A stretch of DNA of 38,796 nt from Tenacibaculum aiptasiae (GTDB lineage: Bacteria > Bacteroidota > Bacteroidia > Flavobacteriales > Flavobacteriaceae): the NCBI RefSeq assembly GCF_008806755.1, contig NZ_WAAU01000014.1, positions 289,943 through 328,738 of the forward strand, read 5' to 3'. Shown piece after piece: positions 5,443 through 15,763 of the stretch. Below the pieces are notes generated by a model. That model had not been told where the DNA came from. It ran no database searches and saw only the letters and a program-made list of their open reading frames with translations. The translations under genes and the position numbers were made by a program. Each line of letters opens with the position of its first letter. Position 1 is the first letter of the stretch.

Positions 5443-6675
5443 ATGAATTTACATCTTAAAACCAAAGAGAATAAAAAAATAGCTTCAGAAATAACAATTT
5501 CAGGTTCAAAAAGTGAATCAAACAGATTGTTAATTTTACAACAGTTATTTCCAAGCATTAGCATAGATAATTTATCAGATTCAGATGATACGCATCATTT
5601 ACAAGAAGCATTATCTTCTACCAATGAAATAGCAGATATAGGACACGCAGGAACTGCCATGCGATTTTTAACAGCTTTCTTTTCAACACAAGAAGGGAGT
5701 GTGAAAATTTTGCAAGGGTCGGAAAGAATGCACAATCGTCCAATAGAAATATTAGTAGATGCATTACGTAGTTTAGGAGCAGAAATCCAATATTTGGAAA
5801 AAGAAGGATATCCGCCAATAAGAATTATAGGGAAGAAGTTGACTAAAGACAAGGTTTCTATAAACGGAAATGTAAGTAGTCAATATATTTCAGCTTTAAT
5901 GCTAATAGCTTCAAGCTTAGAGAATGGATTAGAAATTCAATTAGAAGGTAAAATAACTTCAGTTCCTTATATAAAAATGACTTTAGCTTTGTTACATCAA
6001 ATAGGAATTGTAGCAAGCTTTGAAGGAAATATTATTAGTGTAGAGCCTAAAAAAGATATTCAATCAAAAAACATTACGGTTGAATCAGACTGGAGTTCAG
6101 CATCTTATTTTTATTCTTTAATAGCCTTGAGTGAAATAGGTTCATCAGTAAAGTTATCAGCATATAAACAAGATAGTTTGCAAGGAGATAGTTGTTTAGC
6201 TAGAATTTATAAGCATTTTGGTGTTGCAACTAAATTTGAAGAGAACTCAATAACTTTAACCAAAGAAAGAAAGCATAACACAGAAGTATTAGTTGAAGAT
6301 TTAAAAAATGCTCCAGACATAGCTCAAACCATAGCGGTAACAAGTTTCGGATTAGGAGTAGCTTGTGAATTAACAGGCTTACATACTTTAAAAATAAAAG
6401 AAACAGACCGATTAGAAGCTTTAAGAGAAGAGTTAACAAATTTAGGAGCAGAAATTGAGGTAACTAATGAAAGTTTACACTTAAAAGCATCAGAAAAAAT
6501 AAACGAGGATGTTTCAATAGCAACTTATAACGATCATAGAATGGCAATGGCATTTGCTCCATTAGCATTTAAAGTACCAATAACTATTTTAGAAGCAGAA
6601 GTAGTAACAAAGTCATATAGAAACTTTTGGAATGATATGAGAGAGATAGGTATTGAAACCGAAGATGTAAAATAA
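5443..6675 (+). CDS. aroA: 3-phosphoshikimate 1-carboxyvinyltransferase (EPSP synthase)
   Basis: Sixth step of the shikimate pathway: joins phosphoenolpyruvate to shikimate 3-phosphate on the way to chorismate and aromatic amino acids. The 410 residues are slightly shorter than the 427 of E. coli. Diagnostic motifs are the N-terminal SGSKSESNR (K23, S24, R28), GHAGTAMRFLTAFF, the KETDRLEAL stretch, and NDHRMAMAFAPLAF near the C-terminus. The catalytic Lys and Arg positions appear intact. Last gene of the mazG-like operon; a new promoter for queA follows its stop. Confidence 0.95.
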   Translation: MNLHLKTKENKKIASEITISGSKSESNRLLILQQLFPSISIDNLSDSDDTHHLQEALSSTNEIADIGHAGTAMRFLTAFFSTQEGSVKILQGSERMHNRPIEILVDALRSLGAEIQYLEKEGYPPIRIIGKKLTKDKVSINGNVSSQYISALMLIASSLENGLEIQLEGKITSVPYIKMTLALLHQIGIVASFEGNIISVEPKKDIQSKNITVESDWSSASYFYSLIALSEIGSSVKLSAYKQDSLQGDSCLARIYKHFGVATKFEENSITLTKERKHNTEVLVEDLKNAPDIAQTIAVTSFGLGVACELTGLHTLKIKETDRLEALREELTNLGAEIEVTNESLHLKASEKINEDVSIATYNDHRMAMAFAPLAFKVPITILEAEVVTKSYRNFWNDMREIGIETEDVK

Positions 6676-6687
6676 ACAGCGAATCAC

Positions 6688-6719
6688 TTGACAAGGCCTA
6701 TGTCGAAATTGTATATTTG
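6688..6719 (+). promoter_or_regulatory. queA promoter
   Basis: TTG at 6688-6690, 21-base spacer, and TATATTTG at 6712-6719, a full match to the Bacteroidota -7 consensus. The predicted start near 6725 leaves a leader of about 18 bases. Confidence 0.65.
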
Positions 6720-6742
6720 CCCACGTTTAGAAAATATTATCA

Positions 6743-7792
6743 ATGAAATTATCAAATTTTAATTTTGACCTGCCAGAAGAATTATTGGCAGAGTACCCTT
6801 CAGAGCATAGAGATGAATCACGTTTAATGGTATTACATAGAGATACTCAAAAGATTGAACACAGACAGTTCAAAGACTTAATAGAGTATTTTGATGAAGG
6901 AGATGTAATGATGTTAAACAATACAAAGGTTTTTCCTGCTCGCATGTACGGGAATAAAGAAAAAACTGGAGCTCGTATTGAAGTATTTTTATTACGTGAG
7001 TTAAATGCTGAAAATCGTTTATGGGATGTATTAGTTGATCCAGCTAGAAAAATTAGAATAGGGAATAAGTTATTCTTTGGTGATGATGAAAGTTTAGTAG
7101 CTGAAGTTATTGATAATACAACATCTAGAGGAAGAACATTACGTTTCTTGTTTGATGGACCATATGAAGAGTTTAGAGAAAAGTTAGTTAAGTTAGGTGA
7201 AACACCATTACCTAAATATATTAAGCGTGAGGTAGAACCATCTGATGAAGATCGTTACCAAACAATTTTTGCAAAGCACGAAGGAGCTGTTGCAGCACCA
7301 ACTGCAGGATTACACTTTTCTAAACACTTAATGAAAAGATTAGAAATTAAGGGTATTGATTTTGCTGAGACTACATTACACGTAGGATTAGGTACTTTTA
7401 ATCCAGTAGAGGTTGAAGATTTATCTAAACACAAAATGGATTCTGAGAAGATTATTGTACCTCAGAGTAGTGCAGACATAGTAAACAATGCTATGGAAAA
7501 TAAAAGAAGAGTTTGTGCAGTTGGAACTACTGTAATGAGAACAATAGAGTCTTCTGTATCTTCTAAAAAGAAATTAAATCCATATGAAGGATGGACTAAT
7601 AAATTTATTTTTCCTCCTTATGATTTTAGTATTGCAAACTGTATGATTACAAACTTCCATACACCAAAATCAACATTATTAATGATGGTTTCTGCATTTG
7701 CAGGTCATGATTTTATGATGGAAGCTTACCAAGAAGCAATTAAAGAAAAATACAAGTTTTACTCGTACGGAGATGCGATGTTAATTTTGTAA
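6743..7792 (+). CDS. queA: S-adenosylmethionine:tRNA ribosyltransferase-isomerase
   Basis: Penultimate step of queuosine synthesis: transfers the ribosyl part of SAM to preQ1 in the tRNA wobble position to give epoxyqueuosine. The 349 residues match the family length. Recognisable motifs are the N-terminal [25 protein letters not shown], the PTAGLHFS signature, and [18 protein letters not shown] near the end. It has its own promoter upstream and a strong terminator 24 bases downstream, so it appears monocistronic. Confidence 0.95.
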   Translation: MKLSNFNFDLPEELLAEYPSEHRDESRLMVLHRDTQKIEHRQFKDLIEYFDEGDVMMLNNTKVFPARMYGNKEKTGARIEVFLLRELNAENRLWDVLVDPARKIRIGNKLFFGDDESLVAEVIDNTTSRGRTLRFLFDGPYEEFREKLVKLGETPLPKYIKREVEPSDEDRYQTIFAKHEGAVAAPTAGLHFSKHLMKRLEIKGIDFAETTLHVGLGTFNPVEVEDLSKHKMDSEKIIVPQSSADIVNNAMENKRRVCAVGTTVMRTIESSVSSKKKLNPYEGWTNKFIFPPYDFSIANCMITNFHTPKSTLLMMVSAFAGHDFMMEAYQEAIKEKYKFYSYGDAMLIL

Positions 7793-7815
7793 TAACAAAG
7801 AATAAAATGAAAAAC

Positions 7816-7845
7816 AAAGCCTCACAAGACCACTTGTGAGGTTTT
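7816..7845 (+). terminator. queA terminator
   Basis: Nine-bp GC-containing stem CCTCACAAG (7820-7828) with CTTGTGAGG (7833-7841), ACCA loop, flanked by A's and T's that extend it to about 13 bp. It covers the GTG at 7836, which argues against that GTG as the rlmN start. Confidence 0.85.
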
Positions 7846-7848
7846 GTG

Positions 7849-7856
7849 TATTTTTG
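7849..7856 (+). promoter_or_regulatory. rlmN -7 promoter element
   Basis: TATTTTTG, a full match to TAnnTTTG, ending 6 bases before the rlmN ATG. No good -33 TTG is present because the queA terminator occupies that region. Transcription would start at or next to the ATG, giving a leaderless or nearly leaderless message. Confidence 0.5.
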
Positions 7857-7862
7857 TACCCG

Positions 7863-8903
7863 ATGAAAGTGAAGAAAAAAGACATACGCGCATTAACAAA
7901 AGACCAGCTTCGCGATTTTTTTGTGGATAATGGAGATAAAGCATTTAGAGGTAATCAAGTGTATGAATGGTTGTGGAGTAAATCTGCACATGCATTTGAA
8001 GATATGACAAACCTATCTAAAGGAACACGTCAAATGCTTAATGAGAATTTTGTAATCAATCATATAGAGGTTGATGACATGCAGCGTAGTAAGGATGGTA
8101 CAGTAAAAAATGCAGTACGATTACATGATGGTCTTGTTGTAGAGTCGGTTTTAATTCCTACAAAAACAAGAACAACAGCATGTGTTTCAAGTCAAGTAGG
8201 TTGTAGTTTAGATTGTAAATTTTGTGCTACAGCACGCTTAAAAAGAATGCGAAACTTAAATCCAGATGAGATTTATGATCAAGTAGCAGCCATAAACAAA
8301 GAAAGTTTGTTGTACTACAATAGAAAGCTTTCTAATATTGTTTTTATGGGGATGGGAGAGCCATTAATGAATTACAATAATGTAATTAAGTCAATAGAGA
8401 AAATAACATCTCCAGAAGGTTTAGGGATGTCTCCTAAGCGAATTACACTATCTACTTCAGGAATTCCTAAGATGATAAAAAAGATGGCTGATGATGAGGT
8501 GAAGTTTAACTTAGCTGTTTCGTTACACTCAGCTATAGATGAGGTACGTACTTCGATAATGCCTTTTAACACAACTTTCCCTTTAAAAGATTTAAAAGAA
8601 GCTTTAGAGTATTGGTACGAGAAAACTCAAAGAAAAATTACCTACGAGTATGTTGTTTGGGGAGGTATTAATGATAGAAAAGAAGATATTGAAGCCTTAA
8701 TTAAGTTTTGTAAACATGTTCCATGTAAAGTAAATTTAATTGAATATAATCCTATTGATGATGGAGAGTTTCAACAAGCAAGTCCAGAAGCAATAAATAA
8801 TTATATTTCAAATTTAGAAATGCACGATATTGTTGTAAATGTTCGTAGATCTAGAGGGAAAGATATAGATGCTGCCTGTGGTCAATTAGCAAATAAGTCA
8901 TAG
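7863..8903 (+). CDS. rlmN: 23S rRNA (adenine-2503-C2)/tRNA methyltransferase RlmN
   Basis: Radical SAM methyltransferase that puts a C2 methyl on A2503 of 23S rRNA and A37 of some tRNAs. The cluster motif Cys-x3-Cys-x2-Cys is C114, C118 and C121. The two further Cys of the ping-pong mechanism are visible as C107 (CVSS) and C339 (DAACGQ). Arg follows soon after in the usual context. I place the start at the ATG at 7863, giving 346 residues. A GTG at 7836 in the same frame lies inside the queA terminator and would add nine residues the family lacks. The next gene starts just after the stop. Confidence 0.93.
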   Translation: MKVKKKDIRALTKDQLRDFFVDNGDKAFRGNQVYEWLWSKSAHAFEDMTNLSKGTRQMLNENFVINHIEVDDMQRSKDGTVKNAVRLHDGLVVESVLIPTKTRTTACVSSQVGCSLDCKFCATARLKRMRNLNPDEIYDQVAAINKESLLYYNRKLSNIVFMGMGEPLMNYNNVIKSIEKITSPEGLGMSPKRITLSTSGIPKMIKKMADDEVKFNLAVSLHSAIDEVRTSIMPFNTTFPLKDLKEALEYWYEKTQRKITYEYVVWGGINDRKEDIEALIKFCKHVPCKVNLIEYNPIDDGEFQQASPEAINNYISNLEMHDIVVNVRRSRGKDIDAACGQLANKS

Positions 8904-8904
8904 T

Positions 8905-9651
8905 TTGAGTTTTTCTAAAACATTTATAGGGCAAACAACACAAACTTTAGGTTGGTTACTATTTGCCATTGTTTTAGGATTATTTATTGACAGTAAATTC
9001 GTTGCTGATAATTTTTATGAGAATGCACAATGGATTAATAATGTAATTGCTGTTATAGTTTTTGTTTTTTTATACCAAAAAGCAAGTGCTAGAGCAAAAG
9101 AACAGTTAATTTATGCTTTAATTATAGCGGTTGTTGGAGAGTATATATTCTCAATTTTATTAGGAATGTATACCTATCGCTTAGAAAAAGTTCCACATTA
9201 TATACCTCCAGGACATGCTATTGTTTTTGTTCTTGTTTACTATTTCAGTAAAAAGCCCAAAGTCAAAGAAAATAGAATTGCGGTTGAAAAGTTTTGTTTA
9301 GTTCTAATAGCATTGTTTTCTCTTTATTTTTTATTAATTAAAAATGATGTTTTTGGTTTTTTATGTACAATTTTGGTTTTCTTCTTTTTAAGAAAGTATC
9401 CTAAAGAGAGGCTATTTTATCTAACAATGTATTGTGTAGTAGCTATTTTAGAATTTGTAGGTACAGGGTTAGATTGTTGGAAATGGCCAGAAATAGCGTT
9501 CAATAAGTTTCAATATTTGCCAAGTGCTAATCCACCTTTAGGAATTAGTTTGTTTTATTTTGGTTTGGACAGAGGAACAATATCAATATATAAGAGAAGG
9601 CATAAAGAAGCTTGGGCTAGACTCAAACGAATAAGAATGATAAAATCTTAA
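8905..9651 (+). CDS. Multi-pass membrane protein of unknown function
   Basis: 248 residues, mostly hydrophobic, with about seven likely membrane helices. Conserved-looking polar spots are HYIPPGHAIVF near residue 95 and GTGLDCWKWP near residue 192. The start is TTG one base after the rlmN stop; there is no upstream ATG and the first in-frame ATG is far downstream, so TTG is accepted. Placed between rlmN and the polyprenyl synthase gene, it is co-transcribed with rlmN. No function recognised. Confidence 0.75.
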   Translation: MSFSKTFIGQTTQTLGWLLFAIVLGLFIDSKFVADNFYENAQWINNVIAVIVFVFLYQKASARAKEQLIYALIIAVVGEYIFSILLGMYTYRLEKVPHYIPPGHAIVFVLVYYFSKKPKVKENRIAVEKFCLVLIALFSLYFLLIKNDVFGFLCTILVFFFLRKYPKERLFYLTMYCVVAILEFVGTGLDCWKWPEIAFNKFQYLPSANPPLGISLFYFGLDRGTISIYKRRHKEAWARLKRIRMIKS

Positions 9652-9696
9652 TATAATTTGTTACTTTTGGTCTTTGATTTTGGAAATCAAACATTA

Positions 9697-10674
9697 ATGA
9701 AGCCAGTAGAGCAAATAAAACTTCCCATAGCAAAAGAAATGGAACTCTTTGAAACCAAGTTCAAAGATTCTATGTTATCTAAAGTACCCTTATTAAATAG
9801 AATTACCTATTATATAGTCCGAAGAAAAGGAAAGCAAATGCGACCAATGTTTGTTTTTTTGGTAGCAAAAATGGTTTCTAATGGCGGGTTCGATGAGCGT
9901 ACTTACCGAGGAGCATCAGTGGTAGAATTAATTCATACAGCAACATTAGTACATGATGATGTGGTTGATGATAGTAATAGAAGAAGAGGTTTCTTTTCAA
10001 TTAATGCGCTTTGGAAAAATAAAATAGCAGTTTTAGTAGGAGACTTTTTATTGTCGAAAGGATTATTATTATCGATAGATAATGAAGATTTTGATTTGTT
10101 AAAGCTTATCTCAATAGCAGTTAGGGAGATGAGTGAAGGAGAGCTTTTACAAATAGAAAAGGCTCGTAAATTAGATATTACTGAAGAAATTTATTTTGAA
10201 ATAATTCGTCAAAAAACAGCAACTTTAATAGCAGCTTGCTGTGGAATAGGAGCAGCTTCAGTAGGAGCAAATAATGAAACAGTTCAACAAATGCGAAAGT
10301 TTGGAGAGTATATTGGTATTGCTTTTCAAATTAAAGATGACTTGTTTGATTATACCGAAGACAAAATAGGGAAGCCTACAGGGATAGATATTAAAGAACA
10401 AAAAATGACACTTCCCTTAATTTACACGTTAAATAACTGCTCTCAAAAAGAAAAATCTTGGTTAATTAATTCGGTAAAAAAACATAACACCAATAAAAAA
10501 CGTGTTAAAGAAGTAATTGCTTTTGTAAAAGAGAATGGAGGTTTAGAGTATACTATAACTAAAATGCATGATTATAAAAATAAAGCATTAGCCATACTTG
10601 ACAATTACCCAGAGTCAGAATATAAAAACTCATTGCTTCAAATGATAGATTACGTCGTAGAACGTAAAATTTAA
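9697..10674 (+). CDS. Polyprenyl diphosphate synthase (octaprenyl/heptaprenyl type)
   Basis: Trans-isoprenyl diphosphate synthase that elongates an allylic diphosphate with isopentenyl diphosphate, probably for the menaquinone side chain. The first Asp-rich motif is D87-D88-x2-D91 in VHDDVVDDSNRRRG and the second is D214-D215 in QIKDDLFDY. The 325-residue length and the small residues before the first motif suggest a long-chain IspB-like enzyme rather than farnesyl synthase; exact chain length is not certain. The ATG at 9697 is preferred over an upstream TTG at 9658, which would overlap a promoter-like TACTTTTG at 9662-9669. Confidence 0.88.
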   Translation: MKPVEQIKLPIAKEMELFETKFKDSMLSKVPLLNRITYYIVRRKGKQMRPMFVFLVAKMVSNGGFDERTYRGASVVELIHTATLVHDDVVDDSNRRRGFFSINALWKNKIAVLVGDFLLSKGLLLSIDNEDFDLLKLISIAVREMSEGELLQIEKARKLDITEEIYFEIIRQKTATLIAACCGIGAASVGANNETVQQMRKFGEYIGIAFQIKDDLFDYTEDKIGKPTGIDIKEQKMTLPLIYTLNNCSQKEKSWLINSVKKHNTNKKRVKEVIAFVKENGGLEYTITKMHDYKNKALAILDNYPESEYKNSLLQMIDYVVERKI

Positions 10675-10704
10675 GTAGAGCCAAACAAATATTTAAAAAA
10701 TAAG

Positions 10705-10734
10705 AAACCCTAAGAAAATTAAATCTTAGGGTTT
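10705..10734. terminator. Bidirectional terminator between polyprenyl synthase and groEL
   Basis: Eleven-bp perfect stem AAACCCTAAGA (10705-10715) with TCTTAGGGTTT (10724-10734), with A's before and T's after. It serves the converging polyprenyl synthase gene (plus) and groEL (minus). Confidence 0.85.
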
Positions 10735-10762
10735 ATTTTTATTGTTTATGAGATGATTTATA

Positions 10763-12403
<1,641 letters not shown>

Positions 12404-12433
12404 TTAATCTTTTAGTTGTTTTTTTGAATGAAA

Positions 12434-12709
12434 TTAAATGATAGCGAAGATGTCGCTTTCTCTCATGATTAAATAATCTTTTCCTTCGTGTTTTAATTCA
12501 GTACCAGCGTACTTTCCGTATAAAACAGTATCACCAACTTTAACCGTTAAAGGCTCATCTTTAGTTCCGTTTCCAACAGCAACAACAGTTCCTTTTTGCG
12601 GTTTTTCTTTTGCGTTATCAGGAATAATAATTCCTGAAGCTGTAGTTGTTTCAGCGGCAGCTGGTTCTACAAGAACTCTATCTGCTAAAGGTTTAATGTT
12701 TAATCCCAT
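12434..12709 (-). CDS. groES: Co-chaperonin GroES
   Basis: 10-kDa co-chaperonin, 91 residues, the lid for GroEL. It starts with [16 protein letters not shown]. The mobile loop is present as [23 protein letters not shown] in two pieces typical of the family, and it ends [13 protein letters not shown]. First gene of the groES-groEL operon. The upstream region contains an inverted repeat (12762-12793) that may be a control site; no CIRCE element is recognisable. Confidence 0.97.
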   Translation of the reverse strand: MGLNIKPLADRVLVEPAAAETTTASGIIIPDNAKEKPQKGTVVAVGNGTKDEPLTVKVGDTVLYGKYAGTELKHEGKDYLIMRESDIFAII

Positions 12710-12761
12710 TTTATATAAATTATGATTAAGTATTTGTTTTTTATTTTATGTTTTTGAAATA

Positions 12762-12793
12762 GTCAGAAATTATGCCATTAAAACTTTGCTGAC
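12762..12793 (-). promoter_or_regulatory. Inverted repeat upstream of groES
   Basis: Half-sites GTCAGAAA (12762-12769) and TTTGCTGAC (12785-12793) face each other about two helical turns apart, 53-84 bases before the groES ATG. They are one base from perfect over the inner three positions. The geometry fits a dimeric regulator or a heat-shock control site. Which protein binds is unknown, and it is not CIRCE. Confidence 0.35.
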
Positions 12794-12828
12794 ATTTTTT
12801 CTAAAGAGGTTAAAATTACTATAAAAAA

Positions 12829-12857
12829 AATGCCAACGTGTCATTTACGTTGGCATT
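12829..12857 (-). terminator. secG operon terminator
   Basis: Stem AATGCCAACGT (12829-12839) with ACGTTGGCATT (12847-12857), 7-base loop. On the minus strand it is followed by a run of T's. It ends the miaB-to-secG transcript. Confidence 0.85.
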
Positions 12858-12878
12858 ATATATTTTCTTATGTTAAGA

Positions 12879-13220
12879 TTAATTTACGCTGTCTTTAGCC
12901 GCATCGTTTGTTGCTGGCGTAGCAGGTGTAGTAGCCTCAACATTCTCTAATGTACTATCTAATTGAGGAGCATCTCCTGCATTACCTCTAGGAATAGCGA
13001 AATTAGCTAATAAGATCAATGCAAACATTGTAATTGCTAAAGTCCAAGTAGTTCTATCTAAAAAACTATTAGTGTTTTGTACTCCACCAATGTTTTGAGC
13101 ACCACCACCTCCAAAAGAAGAAGATAATCCTCCACCTTTAGGATTTTGAACCATTACTATTAAGATTAATGCTATAGCAACAATCAAAATTAAAACTAAA
13201 AGTAAAGTATACGTTGTCAT
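12879..13220 (-). CDS. secG: Preprotein translocase subunit SecG
   Basis: Small inner-membrane subunit of the Sec translocon. 113 residues with two membrane helices (about 3-23 and 57-75), separated by the family's glycine-rich loop PKGGGLSSSFGGGG. The C-terminus after helix 2 is an acidic, Thr/Ala-rich tail longer than in E. coli, common in Bacteroidota. Its ATG shares one base with the stop codon of the TPR gene upstream, so translation is coupled. Confidence 0.92.
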   Translation of the reverse strand: MTTYTLLLVLILIVAIALILIVMVQNPKGGGLSSSFGGGGAQNIGGVQNTNSFLDRTTWTLAITMFALILLANFAIPRGNAGDAPQLDSTLENVEATTPATPATNDAAKDSVN

Positions 13221-13966
13221 TATTTATTGTTTTGTAAAATTTGTATTCTTTTAATTTGGTCTGCAAAGAAACCACTTTTTTCTGGATATTTCAAACTTAA
13301 TATTTTATAAGCCTGAATTGCGTTATCGTATTTTTTCTGTTCGAGATAAACTTTAGCTAAAGTCTCTGTAGCTAATTGAGAGTTTTGCTTACTTTCAATA
13401 ACTTTTATTTCAGAAGGATTTGCTTTGTTAGGTCGAGAAATTTTAGGTGAAGTTTTTATAAATCGATCAATAATAGCTTCGTGTTCTGACTTTTCAGAAG
13501 AAGTCTTTTCTTTTGGAGTTGATGAAGACTCCTGGCTTCTTATAATTACTTTTTTTGAAGATAATTGAAGCCATTGATTAAATGAAAAGGATTCATTTTT
13601 TGTAAAAGAAAGTGGACTACCAATAGCTAAATTTTTCTCAACTTCTGAGATTTTTTTTGCCTTTTTAGAAGGAAGTAATTTTTCTTTTAAAGTAACTTTA
13701 ATTTCTTCTTTTAAATTGTTAGGTTTTTGAAAAGCTTTTGAAGTTATAAAATCAAATAAAAGTGTACGATCGGTAGTGTAAGCAGCTGTAACCTTTAATT
13801 CATTATTGTATTTATAACTTTCTTGATTTTTTAAGTTTTTTAAATGTAATGCTCTTGCTGATTGAAAATAAGGAAACTCTTGGGTAATATTTTTAAGCTC
13901 TGAATTATTTTCTTGAGAAATTAATTGAGGGCTTTCTATAAGTTGTATGTATTTTTGTTTATCCAA
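13220..13966 (-). CDS. TPR-like protein of unknown function
   Basis: 248 residues, Lys/Glu/Ser-rich. The C-terminal ~50 residues form at least one tetratricopeptide-like helical pair (ETLAKVYLEQKKYDNAIQAY, then KILSLKYPEKSGFF), and the middle is low-complexity and probably disordered. No signal peptide, so probably cytosolic. It sits between lptE (3-base gap) and secG (1-base overlap), a placement that suggests a role with the envelope, but the function is not recognised. Confidence 0.8.
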   Translation of the reverse strand: MDKQKYIQLIESPQLISQENNSELKNITQEFPYFQSARALHLKNLKNQESYKYNNELKVTAAYTTDRTLLFDFITSKAFQKPNNLKEEIKVTLKEKLLPSKKAKKISEVEKNLAIGSPLSFTKNESFSFNQWLQLSSKKVIIRSQESSSTPKEKTSSEKSEHEAIIDRFIKTSPKISRPNKANPSEIKVIESKQNSQLATETLAKVYLEQKKYDNAIQAYKILSLKYPEKSGFFADQIKRIQILQNNK

Positions 13967-13969
13967 AAT

Positions 13970-14473
13970 TTACCACTTTCCTACTGATGCATTAAAAATA
14001 TCTTGATTTATTCTTTCTAATATATCTCTTAAAGCGCTGTCTAATATTGTGTTTATTTGTTGGTCAGCACCATAATCATAATAAAAAGTAAAAGGCTTTT
14101 CAAAGTTCTTTTTTTCATCAAGATTATTAATGTAATTCACATTAACAGTAATAGTTAATCTATTTTGTGCAGCTGTTTGATTAGCCGTAGCACTCATTGG
14201 TGTAATTCTGTAATCTGTTATCTCTCCAGAGAAATGTAAGTCACCACCACTATTAACTAAAGTTAGATTCGTTTGACGTGTAAATAAATCTTGTAACTCT
14301 TGGGTAAATCTTTGACTTAGTGTAGGCTCTACCAAAGGAGCTTGATTTGGAAAGAAATCAATCTGAATAGTTTTAGCATTTCCAGTATCACCACCTGTAA
14401 AAGAATATGCACCACAACCAATTAATGTTGCTATTGAAATTGTGAATATTAATATGTAAAATAGTTTTTTCAT
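13970..14473 (-). CDS. lptE: LptE-family LPS-assembly lipoprotein
   Basis: Outer-membrane lipoprotein of the LptE family, the partner of LptD in inserting lipopolysaccharide at the cell surface. The signal peptide ends in a lipobox with the lipidated Cys at C20 (TLIGC-G). The mature part contains the typical GGDTGNAKTIQIDFFPNQ opening and a hydrophilic C-terminal half, 167 residues in all. The gene follows the sigma-54 activator by 45 bases in the same operon. Confidence 0.82.
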   Translation of the reverse strand: MKKLFYILIFTISIATLIGCGAYSFTGGDTGNAKTIQIDFFPNQAPLVEPTLSQRFTQELQDLFTRQTNLTLVNSGGDLHFSGEITDYRITPMSATANQTAAQNRLTITVNVNYINNLDEKKNFEKPFTFYYDYGADQQINTILDSALRDILERINQDIFNASVGKW

Positions 14474-14518
14474 AAAATCAAAAATAAAGAATTCCTAGTC
14501 GTTTAATTGTTAACTAGA

Positions 14519-15748
14519 TTATAAATCATATTGTTTAATTTTTCTATATAATGTTCTTTCAGAAATACCTAATTCTTTAGCAGCTAATTTACGTTTACCA
14601 CTGTTTTTTTCTAATGATTTTTTAATCATTTCAATTTCTTTCTCTTGCAATGATAAGTTTTCATCCTCTTCTATTGTTTCAGCATATTCATAATTGCTTG
14701 GAACCGCAGTGGATTGTGGTATTTGAACTACTTCAACGTTTTGTGTTTCTGGTAATTCTTGTTCTTGATATATTTTTTGTATCAATTGATGATTTTCTGC
14801 TTGTACTTGTTCAGAATTTCCATTTTGCATCAAATCTAAAGTCAATTTTTTCAAATCATTAATGTCATTACGCATGTCAAATAAAATCTTATACATAATG
14901 TCACGTTCATTTGCAAAATCTGAATTACTTGATTGACTTCCAACAACAGCAGGTAAATTACCTTTGTTATTAGGTAAGTATTGAACTAATTTTTCAGGGG
15001 TAATAAGTCTAGTTTCTTCTACCACAGAAATTTGCTCAGCAATATTTCTTAGTTGACGAATATTACCAGGGAAACGATAGTTTAATAACATTTTTACTGC
15101 ATTCTGATCTAAACGAATAGTAGGCATTCGATATTTTTGAGCAAAATCTGAAGCAAACTTTCTAAATAATAAATGAATATCTTCATTTCTATCACGTAAT
15201 GCAGGTAAACCTATTTCAATAGTGCTTAAGCGATAATATAAATCTTCTCTAAACTTCTCTTTAGAAATAGCTTGATGCATATTAACATTGGTGGCAGCTA
15301 CAATACGCACATTTGTTTTTTGTACTTGAGAAGAACCTACTTTAATAAATTCTCCATTTTCAAGTACACGTAATAAACGTACTTGAGTTGTTAACGGAAG
15401 TTCACCAACTTCATCTAAAAAAATGGTACCTCCGTCTGCAACTTCAAAATAACCTTTACGTGTAGCAGTTGCTCCAGTAAAGGCTCCTTTTTCATGACCA
15501 AATAATTCGCTATCAATGGTTCCTTCTGGAATTGCTCCACAGTTTACAGCAATATATTTTGCATGTTTTCTGTGCGATAGTTGATGAATTATTTTAGGAA
15601 TATTTTCTTTACCTACACCACTTTCTCCAGTAACTAAAACCGAAATATCGGTAGGAGCAACGCGTATGGCTTTTTCTATGGCACGATTTAAATGTAAATC
15701 GTTACCAATGATTCCAAAACGTTGTTTTATAGCTTGTAGGTTTTCCAT
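14519..15748 (-). CDS. Sigma-54-dependent transcriptional activator without receiver domain
   Basis: AAA+ enhancer-binding protein that remodels sigma-54 RNA polymerase. Walker A is GESGVGKE at residues 41-48, the sigma-54-contacting GAFTGA loop is complete at 88-93, and Walker B is FLDE around D112. The AAA+ domain starts almost at residue 1, so there is no receiver, GAF or PAS input domain. After it come a ~100-residue Gln/Asn/Glu-rich linker and a Fis-type helix-turn-helix at about 365-409 (KLAAKELGISERTLYRKIK). Activity must be controlled by another protein or by level. It lies 15 bases after miaB and upstream of lptE. Confidence 0.9.
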   Translation of the reverse strand: MENLQAIKQRFGIIGNDLHLNRAIEKAIRVAPTDISVLVTGESGVGKENIPKIIHQLSHRKHAKYIAVNCGAIPEGTIDSELFGHEKGAFTGATATRKGYFEVADGGTIFLDEVGELPLTTQVRLLRVLENGEFIKVGSSQVQKTNVRIVAATNVNMHQAISKEKFREDLYYRLSTIEIGLPALRDRNEDIHLLFRKFASDFAQKYRMPTIRLDQNAVKMLLNYRFPGNIRQLRNIAEQISVVEETRLITPEKLVQYLPNNKGNLPAVVGSQSSNSDFANERDIMYKILFDMRNDINDLKKLTLDLMQNGNSEQVQAENHQLIQKIYQEQELPETQNVEVVQIPQSTAVPSNYEYAETIEEDENLSLQEKEIEMIKKSLEKNSGKRKLAAKELGISERTLYRKIKQYDL

Positions 15749-15763
15749 TGTTTATTTTAAAAT

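Noticed and set aside
7836..7862. GTG start for rlmN nine codons upstream
   Set aside because: It lies inside the queA terminator hairpin and the TAnnTTTG box; the extra residues are not typical of RlmN.
12740..12800. A sigma-54 (-24/-12) promoter for groES from TGGCAT
   Set aside because: There is no GC at the required distance downstream of the GG, so the -12 element is missing.
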